NCBI RefSeq assembly: GCF_008107685.1
Contig: NZ_VIRF01000088.1
Span: 1-64,000, forward strand
Direction: 5' to 3'
Length of the DNA stretch: 64,000 nucleotides
Origin: Novosphingobium sp. BW1
GTDB lineage: Bacteria; Pseudomonadota; Alphaproteobacteria; Sphingomonadales; Sphingomonadaceae
The notes below the pieces were generated by a model. That model saw only the letters and a program-made list of their open reading frames with translations, was not told the origin of the DNA and made no database searches. The translations under genes were made by a program, and so were the position numbers. Positions 16,697 to 25,744 of the stretch are shown one piece after another (within the stretch, counting starts at the first letter, position 1; each line of letters begins with the position of its first letter).

Positions 16697-17542
16697 ATGC
16701 CTGCTGTGCGACGCCCTTTTACGACGGGTCTGGCCGCTTTGAGTTTCATTTTTCAGGCCGTGCCCGCACTTGCGGCTAACCCGCAGTCTCCGGGCGCGGA
16801 CGTGACCTTTGCGGACCTTGCCGATCTGGCCGATTCGGCCCCCATGGTGATCGAGGCGCAGGTGACACGCATGACCCGTCTCGGGGCTGATAGGGCGGCT
16901 GGTCTTGCACCGGGAATCGGGCGTTTTTATGTCGAGGCGGACACGCGTGCCTTGCTCGTCGGCAAATCGCCGATTGGCGAATCGTTGCGCTATCTTGTCG
17001 ACATGCCCCTCGATTCCCGCGGCAAGGGTGAGGATCTGAAGGACCGGATGGTCATCCTCTTTGCACGCGCGGTGCCGGGCCGTCCGGGCGAGGTCCAGCT
17101 GATCGAACCGGATTCGCAGCTGCTGTTTACGCCGGCGCTCGACGCAAAGTTGCGCGGTCTTCTGCGCGAGACGGTCGCGCCCGATGCACCAGGCGAGATC
17201 ACCGGCGTGCGCGAACTGCTCTATGTACCGGGGACGCTGGCCGGGCAGGGTGAGACGCAGATCTTTCTGAATACCCGGGATGGTTCGGCCGCCTCGATCA
17301 CGGTGCGCCATGAACCGGGCAAGCCGGTCGCCTGGGGCGCCTCCTTCTCCGAACTGGTTGCCGACGTCACGCAGCCGCCCGCGCCCGAGACGCTGGAATG
17401 GTACCGTCTGGCCTGCGCGTTGCCCCAGTACCCGCCGCAGGGGGCCAATATCTCGCAGGGGTACGACGCCAAGCGCCAGGCACAGGACGATTACCGTGCG
17501 GTCCTGCGTCAGTTGGGGCCGTGCACGCGCAACCGCTCATAA
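16697..17542 (+). CDS. Secreted hypothetical protein
   Basis: A 281-residue protein with a signal peptide (residues 1-27, cleaved near ALAANP). The mature part has two recognisable blocks: FADLADLADSAPMVIEAQVT, resembling domains that begin secreted proteins of unknown role in sphingomonads, and a Cys pair near the C-terminus (LACALPQYPP and LGPCTRNRS) that could form a disulphide. No catalytic motif or membrane anchor was recognised. The ATG follows GGAG by eight bases. It is transcribed divergently from tonB under a possible CtrA site and ends 114 bases before hom. Function unknown. Confidence 0.75.
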   Translation: MPAVRRPFTTGLAALSFIFQAVPALAANPQSPGADVTFADLADLADSAPMVIEAQVTRMTRLGADRAAGLAPGIGRFYVEADTRALLVGKSPIGESLRYLVDMPLDSRGKGEDLKDRMVILFARAVPGRPGEVQLIEPDSQLLFTPALDAKLRGLLRETVAPDAPGEITGVRELLYVPGTLAGQGETQIFLNTRDGSAASITVRHEPGKPVAWGASFSELVADVTQPPAPETLEWYRLACALPQYPPQGANISQGYDAKRQAQDDYRAVLRQLGPCTRNRS

Positions 17543-17656
17543 TGCTGTGCTGCCTGCGCGCGAAGGCCGGTCTGCGAGCAAAGGGCAGGCCACGTGCGCA
17601 AGGTGCTGGAAAATCGCGTGCAGCTGTCCTAGGGCCCGGGGCCGAAAGGGGACCCG

Positions 17657-18964
17657 ATGACTGAACCGCTGAAGATCGCACTTGCAGGCCTTGGAACCGT
17701 GGGGACGGGCGTTGTCCGTCTGATCGAGACGAATGCGCAGCTGATTGCTCGCCGCGCCCGGCGCCCGGTGCAGATTACCGCCGTCAGCGCGCGTGACCGT
17801 ACCAAGGATCGCGGCGTGGACCTCTCTGCCTACGCCTGGGTTGACGATCCGGCCGAGCTCGCGACGCGCGAGGATGTCGATGTCGTGGTGGAAATGGTCG
17901 GCGGCTCGGATGGTCCGGCGCTTGCCATCGCGCGCACCGCGTTGGCCCACGGCAAGAGCCTCGTCACCGCGAACAAGGCAATGCTCGCCCATCATGGCCT
18001 GGAACTCGCCGAAACCGCTGAGAAGGCGGGCGCCGCGCTCAAGTTCGAGGCGGCGGTTGCAGGCGGTATTCCGGTGGTCAACGGCCTGATCGACGGCGCG
18101 GCGGCCAATGCGGTCGAGCGCGTCTATGGCATCCTCAACGGCACCTGCAATTACATCCTCTCCACCATGGAGGACACAGGTGCCGACTTCGGCGACGTGC
18201 TTGCCGATGCGCAGCGTCTGGGATACGCCGAGGCCGATCCGACCTTCGACGTCGAGGGCATCGATGCTGCGCACAAGCTCTCGCTGCTCGCCTCGATCGC
18301 GTTTGGCGCGCGTCTCGATTTCGAGGCGGTCGAGTGCGTGGGGATCAGCCAGGTGAAGGCGGCGGACATCGCGCAGGCCCAAGATCTGGGCTACGTCATC
18401 CGTCTGATCGGCATGAGCGAGGTCGACACCGCCGAAGGCTCCCCCCGCCTGTTCCAGCGCGTGCGTCCTTTTCTGGTCCCGACCGGCCACCCGCTCGCCA
18501 ATGTCGATGGGCCGACCAACGCGATCGTGGCCGAGGGCAATTTCGTCGGCCGTCTCCTGTTCCAGGGCGCGGGCGCAGGCGATGGTCCGACCGCGAGCGC
18601 GGTCGTGGCCGACATCATCGAGGTCGCGCGCGGTGAGAAGGGGCCAGCCTTCGCGATGCCCGTGGCCGAACTGGAAGTCATGGAGCCGGCTGCCTCCGGG
18701 CACCGCGTTTCGAGCTTCTATATCCGCTTCACCGTGCCCGACCGCCCGGGCGTACTTGCCGAGATTACCGCGGCCATGCGCGATGCGGGTGTCTCGATCG
18801 AGAGCATGATCCAGAAGGGCGATCCCGACCAGGACGGCGAAGTGATCCTTGCTATCGTCACCCACCCGGGCCCCGAATCGGGCGTCGTGGAAGCGGTGCG
18901 CATCCTTGATGGGTCAGCCAGCCTGATCGCGCCGCCACTGGTGATGCAGATCCTGGGCAGCTGA
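17657..18964 (+). CDS. hom: Homoserine dehydrogenase
   Basis: A 435-residue enzyme reducing aspartate semialdehyde to homoserine, the branch point to threonine and methionine. The NAD(P) motif ALAGLGTVGTGV is at residues 9-20. The substrate domain shows VTANKAMLAHHG, KFEAAVAGGIPVV, GILNGTCNYIL and the EGIDAAHKLSLLASIAFG block with catalytic Asp and Lys. The C-terminal 80 residues (FYIRFTVPDRPGVLAEI) form an ACT domain, so allosteric feedback, probably by threonine, is expected. Length is normal. A strong terminator follows at 19019. No threonine attenuator or riboswitch was seen upstream. Confidence 0.95.
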   Translation: MTEPLKIALAGLGTVGTGVVRLIETNAQLIARRARRPVQITAVSARDRTKDRGVDLSAYAWVDDPAELATREDVDVVVEMVGGSDGPALAIARTALAHGKSLVTANKAMLAHHGLELAETAEKAGAALKFEAAVAGGIPVVNGLIDGAAANAVERVYGILNGTCNYILSTMEDTGADFGDVLADAQRLGYAEADPTFDVEGIDAAHKLSLLASIAFGARLDFEAVECVGISQVKAADIAQAQDLGYVIRLIGMSEVDTAEGSPRLFQRVRPFLVPTGHPLANVDGPTNAIVAEGNFVGRLLFQGAGAGDGPTASAVVADIIEVARGEKGPAFAMPVAELEVMEPAASGHRVSSFYIRFTVPDRPGVLAEITAAMRDAGVSIESMIQKGDPDQDGEVILAIVTHPGPESGVVEAVRILDGSASLIAPPLVMQILGS

Positions 18965-19018
18965 TCGGTGTCGGGCCTTTGTGGCCAAGGCTCCGAGCCC
19001 ATGTAGAAATGCGAAGAA

Positions 19019-19055
19019 AAGGGGCGTGCCATGCCCGTGGCGCGCCCCTTTTTGC
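19019..19055 (+). terminator. Intrinsic terminator after hom
   Basis: An 11-base stem (GGGGCGTGCCA with TGGCGCGCCCC, one wobble pair) around a short loop, preceded by AAAA and followed by five Ts. It is nearly symmetrical, so it may serve both hom and the convergent gene at 19087. Confidence 0.85.
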
Positions 19056-19086
19056 GTTTCGCCCCTCTGAGTCCGGGGCGACCGTG

Positions 19087-19563
19087 CTAATTCACCCGCA
19101 GGCGGCCCTTGGCGATCTTGTCCGCGTCCGAGCCCTCCGGCGCTTCGGGGATGGCGGAAAGGTCAATGATGAGCGGCTGCTCGGGCGGGCAGGGGCCGAC
19201 CACGCACATGCCGCTCGCGGTCGCCTTGCCCTTGAAGATACCGCCACCTGCGACGTCGGGCGCATGCAGTCGGCCATCGTCGGTTCCGGCAGAGGCTGTG
19301 GGGTCGTCCTCGGTGGTGGAGGGGATGCGGAATTCCTCCTCGTCGGGGGCGCACACGATGATCTCGCCCTGGCGGATCGTGCGCAGGCAGGCCCGGCGGG
19401 AGCGGTCGCGGGTGACCCGTCCGCCGTTGCCCAGCATCTTTTCCGCAATTGCGCGGTCCGCCTCGGAAACCTGGGAATCGGCGGGATTATCCCCATCCTG
19501 GCCGAGCGCCGAGGTCGGGACGAGCGCGGCAAGCGCCAAAAGCACAGTTCGTCTTCTCGACAA
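19087..19563 (-). CDS. Secreted hypothetical protein
   Basis: A 158-residue protein with a signal peptide (about residues 1-21, LLALAALVPTSALGQ). The mature chain contains RRACLRTIRQGEIIVCAPDE and SGMCVVGPCPPEQ, giving four cysteines and a Pro-rich acidic middle. This CAP(D)(E)EEFRIPS pattern recurs in small secreted proteins of sphingomonads, but no function is assigned to them to my knowledge. It is divergent from glpX, with only 60 bases between the starts, and convergent with hom. No enzyme motif is visible. Confidence 0.7.
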   Translation of the reverse strand: MSRRRTVLLALAALVPTSALGQDGDNPADSQVSEADRAIAEKMLGNGGRVTRDRSRRACLRTIRQGEIIVCAPDEEEFRIPSTTEDDPTASAGTDDGRLHAPDVAGGGIFKGKATASGMCVVGPCPPEQPLIIDLSAIPEAPEGSDADKIAKGRLRVN

Positions 19564-19623
19564 CTCAGGTTCCTCTGTTTAAGGCAGGCAAACCTTTCCT
19601 CCACGGATTAATCCGGAGTGAAC

Positions 19624-20601
19624 ATGTCTGAACATACCCCTGCCAGTAAAGTCCTCGATCGCGTCCTCGTCCTCGAAATGGTGCGTGTGACCGAAGCCGC
19701 GGCAATATCCGCCTCCAAGCTTGTTGGGCGCGGCGATGAAAAGGCGGCCGATGCGGCGGCCGTCGAAGCCATGCGCAAGGCCTTCGACGAACTCTACATG
19801 GACGGCACGGTCGTTATCGGTGAGGGCGAGCGCGATGAGGCGCCGATGCTCTTCATCGGTGAAAAGGTCGGCGGCGCGCCGGGCAAGGGGCCCAAGATCG
19901 ACATAGCGCTCGATCCGCTCGAAGGCACCACGATCACCGCCAAGGCCGGTCCCAATGCGTTGGCCGTTCTGGCTGCCGCTGAAGAAGGTGGCCTGCTCAA
20001 CGCGCCGGACGTCTACATGGACAAGATCGCGGTGGGCCCGGGTTATCCCAAGGACGTGATCAGCCTCGACAAGAGCGCGACCGAGAACGTCAAGGCGGTT
20101 GCGGCGGCCAAGGGTGTGGAGCCGGGCGACATCATCGTGTGCGTGCTTGACCGTCCGCGTCATGCCGATCTCATCGAAGAGTTGCGCGGCCTGGGCTGCG
20201 GCGTGGTGCTGATCGGGGATGGCGACGTGGCCGGTGTCATCGCGACCACTGACGAAAACACCAACATCGACATCTACATGGGGTCGGGCGGCGCGCCGGA
20301 GGGCGTGCTGGCAGCGGCGGCCCTGCGCTGCGTGGGCGGTCAGTTCAACGGACGCCTCCTGTTCCGTAACGATGACGAGCGTTCGCGCGCCCGTAAGTGG
20401 GGCATCGAGGATCTCAACCGTATCTACAAACTGGAAGACCTCGCCAAGGGCGACTGCATCTTCGCGGCGACGGGTGTGACCGATGGCTCGCTGCTCGACG
20501 GCGTCAAGCACTTCAAGAACGGCAAGCTCACCACCGAGAGCGTGGTCATGCGCGCCAGCTCGGGCACGGTACGCTGGATCAAGGGTGAGCACGCGATCTG
20601 A
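19624..20601 (+). CDS. glpX: Class II fructose-1,6-bisphosphatase
   Basis: A 325-residue GlpX-type phosphatase converting fructose 1,6-bisphosphate to fructose 6-phosphate in gluconeogenesis. The metal and substrate motifs GEGERDEAPMLFIGE and IDIALDPLEGTTITAKA are intact, as are the GSGGAPEGVLAAAAL and GDCIFAATGVTDG segments typical of the class. The ATG at 19624 is six bases after CGGAG; a GTG two codons upstream is less well placed. The gene stands alone between its divergent neighbour and a terminator. Some family members also act on sedoheptulose 1,7-bisphosphate; this cannot be separated by sequence. Confidence 0.95.
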   Translation: MSEHTPASKVLDRVLVLEMVRVTEAAAISASKLVGRGDEKAADAAAVEAMRKAFDELYMDGTVVIGEGERDEAPMLFIGEKVGGAPGKGPKIDIALDPLEGTTITAKAGPNALAVLAAAEEGGLLNAPDVYMDKIAVGPGYPKDVISLDKSATENVKAVAAAKGVEPGDIIVCVLDRPRHADLIEELRGLGCGVVLIGDGDVAGVIATTDENTNIDIYMGSGGAPEGVLAAAALRCVGGQFNGRLLFRNDDERSRARKWGIEDLNRIYKLEDLAKGDCIFAATGVTDGSLLDGVKHFKNGKLTTESVVMRASSGTVRWIKGEHAI

Positions 20602-20626
20602 GCGCAGCGTTCTGACAGCTAACGGG

Positions 20627-20663
20627 AAAGGCCGGTGCCACGCAGGTGGGGCCGGCCTTTTTG
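20627..20663 (+). terminator. Intrinsic terminator after glpX
   Basis: The stem AAAGGCCGG pairs with CCGGCCTTT around a loop of 16 bases and runs into five Ts. It starts 26 bases after the glpX stop codon and separates glpX from prs. Confidence 0.85.
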
Positions 20664-20794
20664 CTGAACGGTATACGCCCCGCGCAGGCATTTGTGGCGC
20701 GCAAAAAGCGGGATGCCTCTATTGCATTTGGGTGACGGGTCACTAAGGGCGGGCGCGTTCTGGCCTCACGAGTGGCATTTTTCGGGGATTCGCA

Positions 20795-21730
20795 ATGAAG
20801 ATCATGTCGGGTAACAGCAACCTTCCGCTGGCGCGCGCGGTTGCCGCCTATCTGGAGCTGCCGCTGACCGATGCCAGCGTGCGTCGTTTCGCGGACGAGG
20901 AAATCTTCGTCGAGATCCACGAGAACGTGCGCGGCGAAGACGTTTTTGTCGTCCAGCCGACCAGCTACCCGGCCAACGACAACCTGATGGAACTGCTGAT
21001 CTGCATCGACGCGCTGCGCCGTGCCTCGGCGCGCCGCATCACCGCCGTGGTTCCCTATTTCGGCTACGCCCGCCAGGACCGCAAGCCCGGCCCGCGCACG
21101 CCGATTTCGGCCAAGCTGGTTGCCAACCTGATGACCGAAGCCGGCGCCGACCGCGTCCTCTCTGTCGATCTGCACGCTGGCCAGATCCAGGGCTTCTTCG
21201 ACATCCCCACCGACAACCTGTTTGCAGCCCCCGTGATGGCGGCCGACATTCAGGCCCGCTACGGCGACCAGTCGCTGATGGTGGTCTCGCCGGACGTGGG
21301 TGGCGTGGTGCGTGCCCGTGCGCTGGCCAAGCGTCTTGACAATGCGCCGCTCGCCATCGTCGACAAGCGTCGTGACCGTCCGGGTCAGTCGGAAGTCATG
21401 AACATCATCGGCGACGTCCAGGGCCGCGCCTGCATTCTCATCGACGACATCATCGATTCGGGCGGCACGCTGTGCAACGCGGCGCAGGCGCTGATGGACC
21501 AGGGCGCGGCGAGCGTCACGGCCTACATCACCCACGGCGTGCTTTCGGGCGCGGCGGTTTCGCGCGTGAACAATTCGGCGCTCAAGGAACTTGTTATCAC
21601 CGATTCGATCCAGGCGACCGAAGCTGCGCAGGCTTCCGACCGTATCCGCATCCTCACCATCGCCCCGCTGCTGGGCGAGGCGATCCGCCGCATCGCCGAC
21701 GAGAGCTCGGTTTCGAGCCTGTTCGATTGA
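20795..21730 (+). CDS. prs: Ribose-phosphate pyrophosphokinase (PRPP synthetase)
   Basis: A 311-residue class I PRPP synthetase making phosphoribosyl pyrophosphate from ribose 5-phosphate and ATP, used for purines, pyrimidines, histidine, tryptophan and NAD. The flexible loop [18 protein letters not shown], the metal-binding [14 protein letters not shown] and the PRPP-binding loop [17 protein letters not shown] are intact. The length matches the bacterial family. It is monocistronic, between the glpX terminator and a convergent AraC-type gene 20 bases downstream. Confidence 0.96.
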   Translation: MKIMSGNSNLPLARAVAAYLELPLTDASVRRFADEEIFVEIHENVRGEDVFVVQPTSYPANDNLMELLICIDALRRASARRITAVVPYFGYARQDRKPGPRTPISAKLVANLMTEAGADRVLSVDLHAGQIQGFFDIPTDNLFAAPVMAADIQARYGDQSLMVVSPDVGGVVRARALAKRLDNAPLAIVDKRRDRPGQSEVMNIIGDVQGRACILIDDIIDSGGTLCNAAQALMDQGAASVTAYITHGVLSGAAVSRVNNSALKELVITDSIQATEAAQASDRIRILTIAPLLGEAIRRIADESSVSSLFD

Positions 21731-21750
21731 TCGACCGGGGCAGAAGGCCC

Positions 21751-22704
21751 TCAGGCGGGGGGCTTCTGCCAAGGACGCGCGTCTCCGGGCGCGATTCGCT
21801 TGAGGTCTTCCAGGCGCCGTGCCTGGCGGGCCTCGAGCGAAAGCGTCAGCAGCGGTTGCGCGGTCGCGGCGAACTGGCTCGGCGAAACCCCGAACAGATC
21901 CGCGAATTCGTGGATCAGGTGACTTTCATCGTAATAGCGCAGCATGATCGCTTCGGCTTCGGAACGGTCACCCACCCCGCGCAGGTGGCTGGCCATGTCG
22001 AGCGCGCGCGCACGCCGCAGGACCTGCTTGGGCGGTAGTCCGTAGTCGCGCAAAATCACCCGTTCCAGCCGCCGCCGATCCACCCCGCATTCCCGCGCGG
22101 CCTGTGCCACCGTCATTGATGGCGTGCGGTAGGCCAGTTGCTCGAACTGGACCGAGATCGGGTCGGGCACGGCGCCCCCTGTTTCCTCCACCCGTTCGCG
22201 AAACAGGTCTTCCAAGGCTCGCGCCCAGTCCTCGGGAGTACCCTCAGGCGCGAAGCGGGCGAGAAGTTCGTCTTCGGGAAGACCCAGGTCGCCGGTGCGC
22301 ACCAGCCGGTTGACGATCTCGCCCAGCGGTACGCCTTTGAGTGCCGTGCTGGCTCCGGGCCGGATTGCCACTCCGATGTTGGTGAAGCTCCCCGAAACCC
22401 GTATCGGCATCGGATGGGTCTGCGGGCCGAACAGGCAGGCCGAGCGTTCCGCCTCTTCCCAGCCATTCGCGGTCTTCGCGGCCCAGCGCCCCGCAAGCTG
22501 CAAGCGCAGGCACGCGATGTCGTTAAACTGGCTGCATTTGAGGGTGTAGCCTTCAGGAAGATCGACCTTGCTGATGTAGATCCGGCCGATCCACGGCGCA
22601 ACATCGCGCGAGGGCGCGCGATTGTAGGACAGCGGCTGTCCGGTAGGTGTGGTCCCGAACTCGGGAACGATAAGGGGGTCGAAGGCGGGAGCCTTTTTCT
22701 GCAT
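21751..22704 (-). CDS. AraC-family transcriptional regulator
   Basis: A 317-residue regulator. The C-terminal third is an AraC/XylS DNA-binding domain: TVAQAARECGVDRRRLERVI forms the first helix-turn-helix and SEAEAIMLRYYDESHLIHEF with FGVSPSQFAATAQ the second. The N-terminal 200 residues do not match the classic cupin arm; they contain IACLRLQLAGRWAAK and FGPQTHPMPIRVSGS. The ATG at 22704 was preferred to a TTG at 22713. It is convergent with prs and divergent from hisN. A second AraC protein in the window (25745) has the same general organisation. Ligand unknown. Confidence 0.85.
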   Translation of the reverse strand: MQKKAPAFDPLIVPEFGTTPTGQPLSYNRAPSRDVAPWIGRIYISKVDLPEGYTLKCSQFNDIACLRLQLAGRWAAKTANGWEEAERSACLFGPQTHPMPIRVSGSFTNIGVAIRPGASTALKGVPLGEIVNRLVRTGDLGLPEDELLARFAPEGTPEDWARALEDLFRERVEETGGAVPDPISVQFEQLAYRTPSMTVAQAARECGVDRRRLERVILRDYGLPPKQVLRRARALDMASHLRGVGDRSEAEAIMLRYYDESHLIHEFADLFGVSPSQFAATAQPLLTLSLEARQARRLEDLKRIAPGDARPWQKPPA

Positions 22705-22838
22705 CAATTCCAACTCTTGTAGTCTGCTCCCTTTCGTTCGGCGTAGTCGGTGATTTGCGAAGCGACAAGCGTCAATCGCGCGGGGACGGTTGCACCATGG
22801 TCTTGACCTGGCCGGGATGCTGGGAGAACAGGGCAGCC

Positions 22839-23624
22839 ATGACGATCGAACAGGACCTCGCCCTTGCCCTGCGCCTTGCCGATGCGGCTGGCGAGGCTAT
22901 TCGCCCCTATTTCCGTGCTGCCAATCTCGACACCGAGAAGAAAGGTGATGCCTCGCCCGTAACCGTGGCAGACCGCGCCGCAGAAGAGGCTATGCGCGAA
23001 ATTTTGCGGGTCGAAGTGCCCGAGGATGGCATCACCGGTGAGGAATTCGGCACCGAGAAGGGCACCTCGCGGCGCGAATGGGTGCTCGATCCTATCGACG
23101 GTACGGTGTCTTTCGTGGTGGGACGCCCGATTTTCGGCACGCTGATTGCGCTGCTTGTCGATGGCTGGCCGGTGCTGGGGGTGATCGACCAGCCGATCTT
23201 GGGCGAGCGCTGGGTGGGCGCGAGCGGGCGCGCGACCACCTTCAACGGAAAGCCCATCGAAACGCGCCGCTGCCGCAAACTCTCGGATGCGGTACTGGCA
23301 ACGACGGGTCCGCACTATTTCGACAACCACCAGGGCGAGCACTTCATGGCGCTCGCCGCCAAGACCGACCACAAGCGCATGGTCATGGGCGGGGATTGCT
23401 ACAACTACGGCCTGCTTGCCTCGGGCCATATCGACTTGGTCTGCGAGGCGGGTCTCAAGCTTTACGACTGGGCCGCGCTCGTCCCCATCGTCGAGGGTGC
23501 AGGCGGCATGATGTGCGACTGGAACGGCGATCCTTTGCACGCGGCTTCGGAAGGGCACGTGCTGGCGCTAGGCGACCCGGCACGCATGGAAGACGTGGTT
23601 GAGGCGATGGTTTGCAACCATTGA
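22839..23624 (+). CDS. hisN: Histidinol-phosphatase, inositol monophosphatase family
   Basis: A 261-residue Mg-dependent phosphatase. The three metal motifs are visible: GEEFGTE, WVLDPIDGTVSF and LYDWAALVPIVEGAGG. The pattern GRPIFGTLIALLVDGWPVLGV followed by IDQPILGERWVGA is typical of the histidinol-phosphatase (HisN) branch, which completes the penultimate steps of histidine synthesis; a general inositol-phosphatase role cannot be ruled out. The ATG at 22839 was chosen since upstream codons give Trp/Cys-rich unconserved sequence; GGGAGA and GGGCAG lie upstream. The next gene begins 37 bases after its stop. Confidence 0.88.
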   Translation: MTIEQDLALALRLADAAGEAIRPYFRAANLDTEKKGDASPVTVADRAAEEAMREILRVEVPEDGITGEEFGTEKGTSRREWVLDPIDGTVSFVVGRPIFGTLIALLVDGWPVLGVIDQPILGERWVGASGRATTFNGKPIETRRCRKLSDAVLATTGPHYFDNHQGEHFMALAAKTDHKRMVMGGDCYNYGLLASGHIDLVCEAGLKLYDWAALVPIVEGAGGMMCDWNGDPLHAASEGHVLALGDPARMEDVVEAMVCNH

Positions 23625-23661
23625 GTTTGCGCCGCCGGGCGGCGTGCACGGGAGTTCGGGG

Positions 23662-24111
23662 GTGAACGCGCCGCGCCGCTTCTTCTTCTACGGGACGCTG
23701 CTTGCGGGCATGGATATTGCTCTCACCCGCCGGGTCCATGGCCACCTTCTGGCGCTGGGGCCTGCGCAGGTGCGCGGGCGCCTTGTTGCGATCCCCGACC
23801 CCGACGGGTGGTATCCCGCGCTTCTGTCCGGAGAGGGGCGCGTTGCAGGGATGCTCTACGCGGCTCGGCCCTCCTTCTCACGTGCGACGTTGGACGAACT
23901 CGACGCTTACGAAGGCGGTTGTTCCCGGGCGCATGGGGCGGGCGAGTACCGGCGCGTGGCGATCGGTGTACGGTTGGACGATGGTCGGTGCCGGGCCGCG
24001 CAGGCCTATCTCTATGCCCGTCCGCTGCCGCGCGGGAGCCGGGAACTGCCCGGCGGGGATTTCGTGAGCTGGCTTGTGGGCACCGGGGCCTCACCCTTTC
24101 GGCAGGCGTGA
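23662..24111 (+). CDS. AIG2/GGCT-like gamma-glutamylcyclotransferase-fold protein
   Basis: A 149-residue protein. The N-terminal RRFFFYGTLLAGM is the signature of the AIG2-like (GGCT) fold, and LDELDAYEGG supplies the conserved acidic residue expected in the active site. ARPLPRGSRELPGGDFVSWL closes the barrel. Members cleave gamma-glutamyl amines or peptides, or are uncharacterised. Translation starts with GTG at 23662 behind GGGAG. It directly follows hisN and is probably cotranscribed. Substrate is not predictable. Confidence 0.75.
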   Translation: MNAPRRFFFYGTLLAGMDIALTRRVHGHLLALGPAQVRGRLVAIPDPDGWYPALLSGEGRVAGMLYAARPSFSRATLDELDAYEGGCSRAHGAGEYRRVAIGVRLDDGRCRAAQAYLYARPLPRGSRELPGGDFVSWLVGTGASPFRQA

Positions 24112-24426
24112 TGCCTCTGGCCACTTGTATTCACAAGGTGAGCCTCCATACCTGCGCGCAGGATGAGGATCGGGGTACGAATCGCAGCTGCGGCCTATAG
24201 TGTACCCGCAGCCGAGCGCGCGCCGTAAACTCACCTGGAAGAGGCTTTCGCACGCACCCTGGCGCGCGACAGGTGCGCCGATAGCCCGGGGCAGGCGGAC
24301 GGCTGGCGCGCGCTGCCCGCAAGGGCGGACCGGTAGGGCGGCGTGGGGGCGCGCTGGCAGGTGCGCGGCCAGACCCGCTTTGCCTGATCGCTGGACTATT
24401 CCGACCAAACGCAGGCGGCGCTTGAG
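24112..24426. other. Gene-free stretch before an orphan ORF
   Basis: About 315 bases with no convincing coding frame. The translations in all frames are Arg/Gly/Ala-rich and lack conserved motifs. A stop at 24385 limits the upstream extension of the orphan frame that follows. Confidence 0.3.
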
Positions 24427-24891
24427 GTGGGGGAGCGGATGCTTGCGCGGATGGCGCAGGCGGGCCTGACGGGCACCGCGCTTGAAGCCGCGCTCACAGC
24501 GGCGAAGCGGGCGGCCAACCATGCGGCCACGCACTTGCCCGAGCACAGTCCGCTACAGACCCTGGCGCTGGGACAGGTAGAGGAGGTCTGGGCTCTCGCG
24601 CAGGACGTCGCGCAGCGGCTCGAGCCCCGGCTGCTCGACGCCACCGCCAGCCGCGGCGATCTGGTCCGTTTCGCACCAACTTTTGCGCCACGCTTTGCGG
24701 TTGGAGCGGACCTGGCCTTGCGGACGGGGCGTGAGGAGGCCGGGTTCCGCTACCTCCAGCTTGCCAACATGTCCGACATCGTGGCGGTGACTCGCGAAGT
24801 GGCCCCGAAGGCGCGGCGCAGCCTGGGAACTGGGCGGCGATGGTCCTGGTCAGCCACTGAGGGGCTTGCCTTCTGTGCCGTTGGCCGGTAA
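24427..24891 (+). CDS. Unrecognised protein, possibly a gene remnant
   Basis: A 154-residue frame (GTG start; ATG four codons later) that stays open back to 24388. The translation is helical and Ala/Leu-rich, with LEAALTAAKRAANHAATHLP, LGQVEEVWALAQDVAQRLEP and RTGREEAGFRYLQLANMSDI. The last segment, from about residue 130 (RRWSWSATEG), looks less protein-like, so the 3' end may be degenerate. No family was recognised. It stands alone between the AIG2-like gene and the rpmI leader. It could be a decayed gene, or a lineage-specific one. Confidence 0.35.
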   Translation: MGERMLARMAQAGLTGTALEAALTAAKRAANHAATHLPEHSPLQTLALGQVEEVWALAQDVAQRLEPRLLDATASRGDLVRFAPTFAPRFAVGADLALRTGREEAGFRYLQLANMSDIVAVTREVAPKARRSLGTGRRWSWSATEGLAFCAVGR

Positions 24892-25003
24892 TGGGCCGCC
24901 CTTCAATCGACACGGTTGAGTCTTTCACAAAGAGATTCGCGGGTCGGCCTGGCGACAAGGGCTGCCAGGGTCGACCGAACGTGTCCCTGTAAAGGAGACG
25001 AAA

Positions 25004-25207
25004 ATGCCCAAGTTGAAGACGAAGAGCGGCGTCAAGAAGCGCTTCAAGCTCACCGCCACCGGCAAGGTGAAGCATGGCGTTGCTGGCAAGCGCCACCGCC
25101 TGATCAGCCACAACGGCAAGTACATCCGCCAGAATCGCGGCACCGAGGTCATTTCCGACGCCGATGCCAAGACGATCAAGAAGTGGGCGCCCTACGGGCT
25201 CAACTGA
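25004..25207 (+). CDS. rpmI: 50S ribosomal protein L35
   Basis: A 67-residue, highly basic protein with the L35 signature [19 protein letters not shown] and [20 protein letters not shown]. It sits in the large ribosomal subunit. A strong ribosome site (AAAGGAGAC) precedes the ATG. rplT follows after 13 bases. The usual third member of the operon, infC, is not upstream; the preceding 110 bases look like a leader without a clear L20 autoregulatory fold. Confidence 0.96.
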   Translation: MPKLKTKSGVKKRFKLTATGKVKHGVAGKRHRLISHNGKYIRQNRGTEVISDADAKTIKKWAPYGLN

Positions 25208-25220
25208 GGAGTACTGACCA

Positions 25221-25580
25221 ATGAGCCGTATCAAGCGTGGTGTTACCACCCGTGCCAAGCACAAGCGTATTCTGGATCAGGCCAAGGGTTACCGCGGCCG
25301 TCGCAAGAACACGATCCGCGTTGCCCGTCAGGCCGTCGAAAAGGCTGGCCAGTACGCGTACCGTGACCGCAAGGTCAAGAAGCGCAACTTCCGTGCGCTG
25401 TGGATCCAGCGCATCAATGCTGCCGTCCGCAACGAAGGTCTGACCTACTCGCAGTTCATGCACGGCGCCAAGCTCGCCGGCATCGAGCTCGACCGCAAGA
25501 CCATGGCCGACCTCGCCATGAACGAGGGTGCGGTGTTCTCGACTGTGATCGCGCAGGCCAAGGCCGCGCTTCCGGCGTAA
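25221..25580 (+). CDS. rplT: 50S ribosomal protein L20
   Basis: A 119-residue basic protein that binds 23S rRNA early in assembly. [37 protein letters not shown] and [19 protein letters not shown] are the family blocks. It is cotranscribed with rpmI. A terminator lies 50 bases after its stop, so pheS and pheT downstream form a separate unit, with an AraC-type gene in between. Confidence 0.96.
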   Translation: MSRIKRGVTTRAKHKRILDQAKGYRGRRKNTIRVARQAVEKAGQYAYRDRKVKKRNFRALWIQRINAAVRNEGLTYSQFMHGAKLAGIELDRKTMADLAMNEGAVFSTVIAQAKAALPA

Positions 25581-25632
25581 GCATCGGATCGGATACGGGG
25601 CGGCTCTTCGGGGGCTCCCGTGGACGAAGCGC

Positions 25633-25668
25633 AAGGGCGCGGGCAACAATGTCCGCGCCCTTTCCTTT
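25633..25668 (+). terminator. Intrinsic terminator after rpmI-rplT
   Basis: The ten-base stem AAGGGCGCGG pairs exactly with CCGCGCCCTT around a ten-base loop, then TTTCCTTTT follows. It ends the ribosomal protein unit before the AraC-type gene. Confidence 0.85.
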
Positions 25669-25744
25669 TGGGATATACTTATCCTCATTTTAACCCTTGT
25701 AACTTTTACTTAACCGTCGGAACTTTCTCGGCTATGGGTCGGGC

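Noticed and set aside
24895-25003. An L20-binding leader or riboswitch before rpmI
   Set aside because: No pseudoknot-like pairing or mimic of the 23S site could be drawn with confidence.
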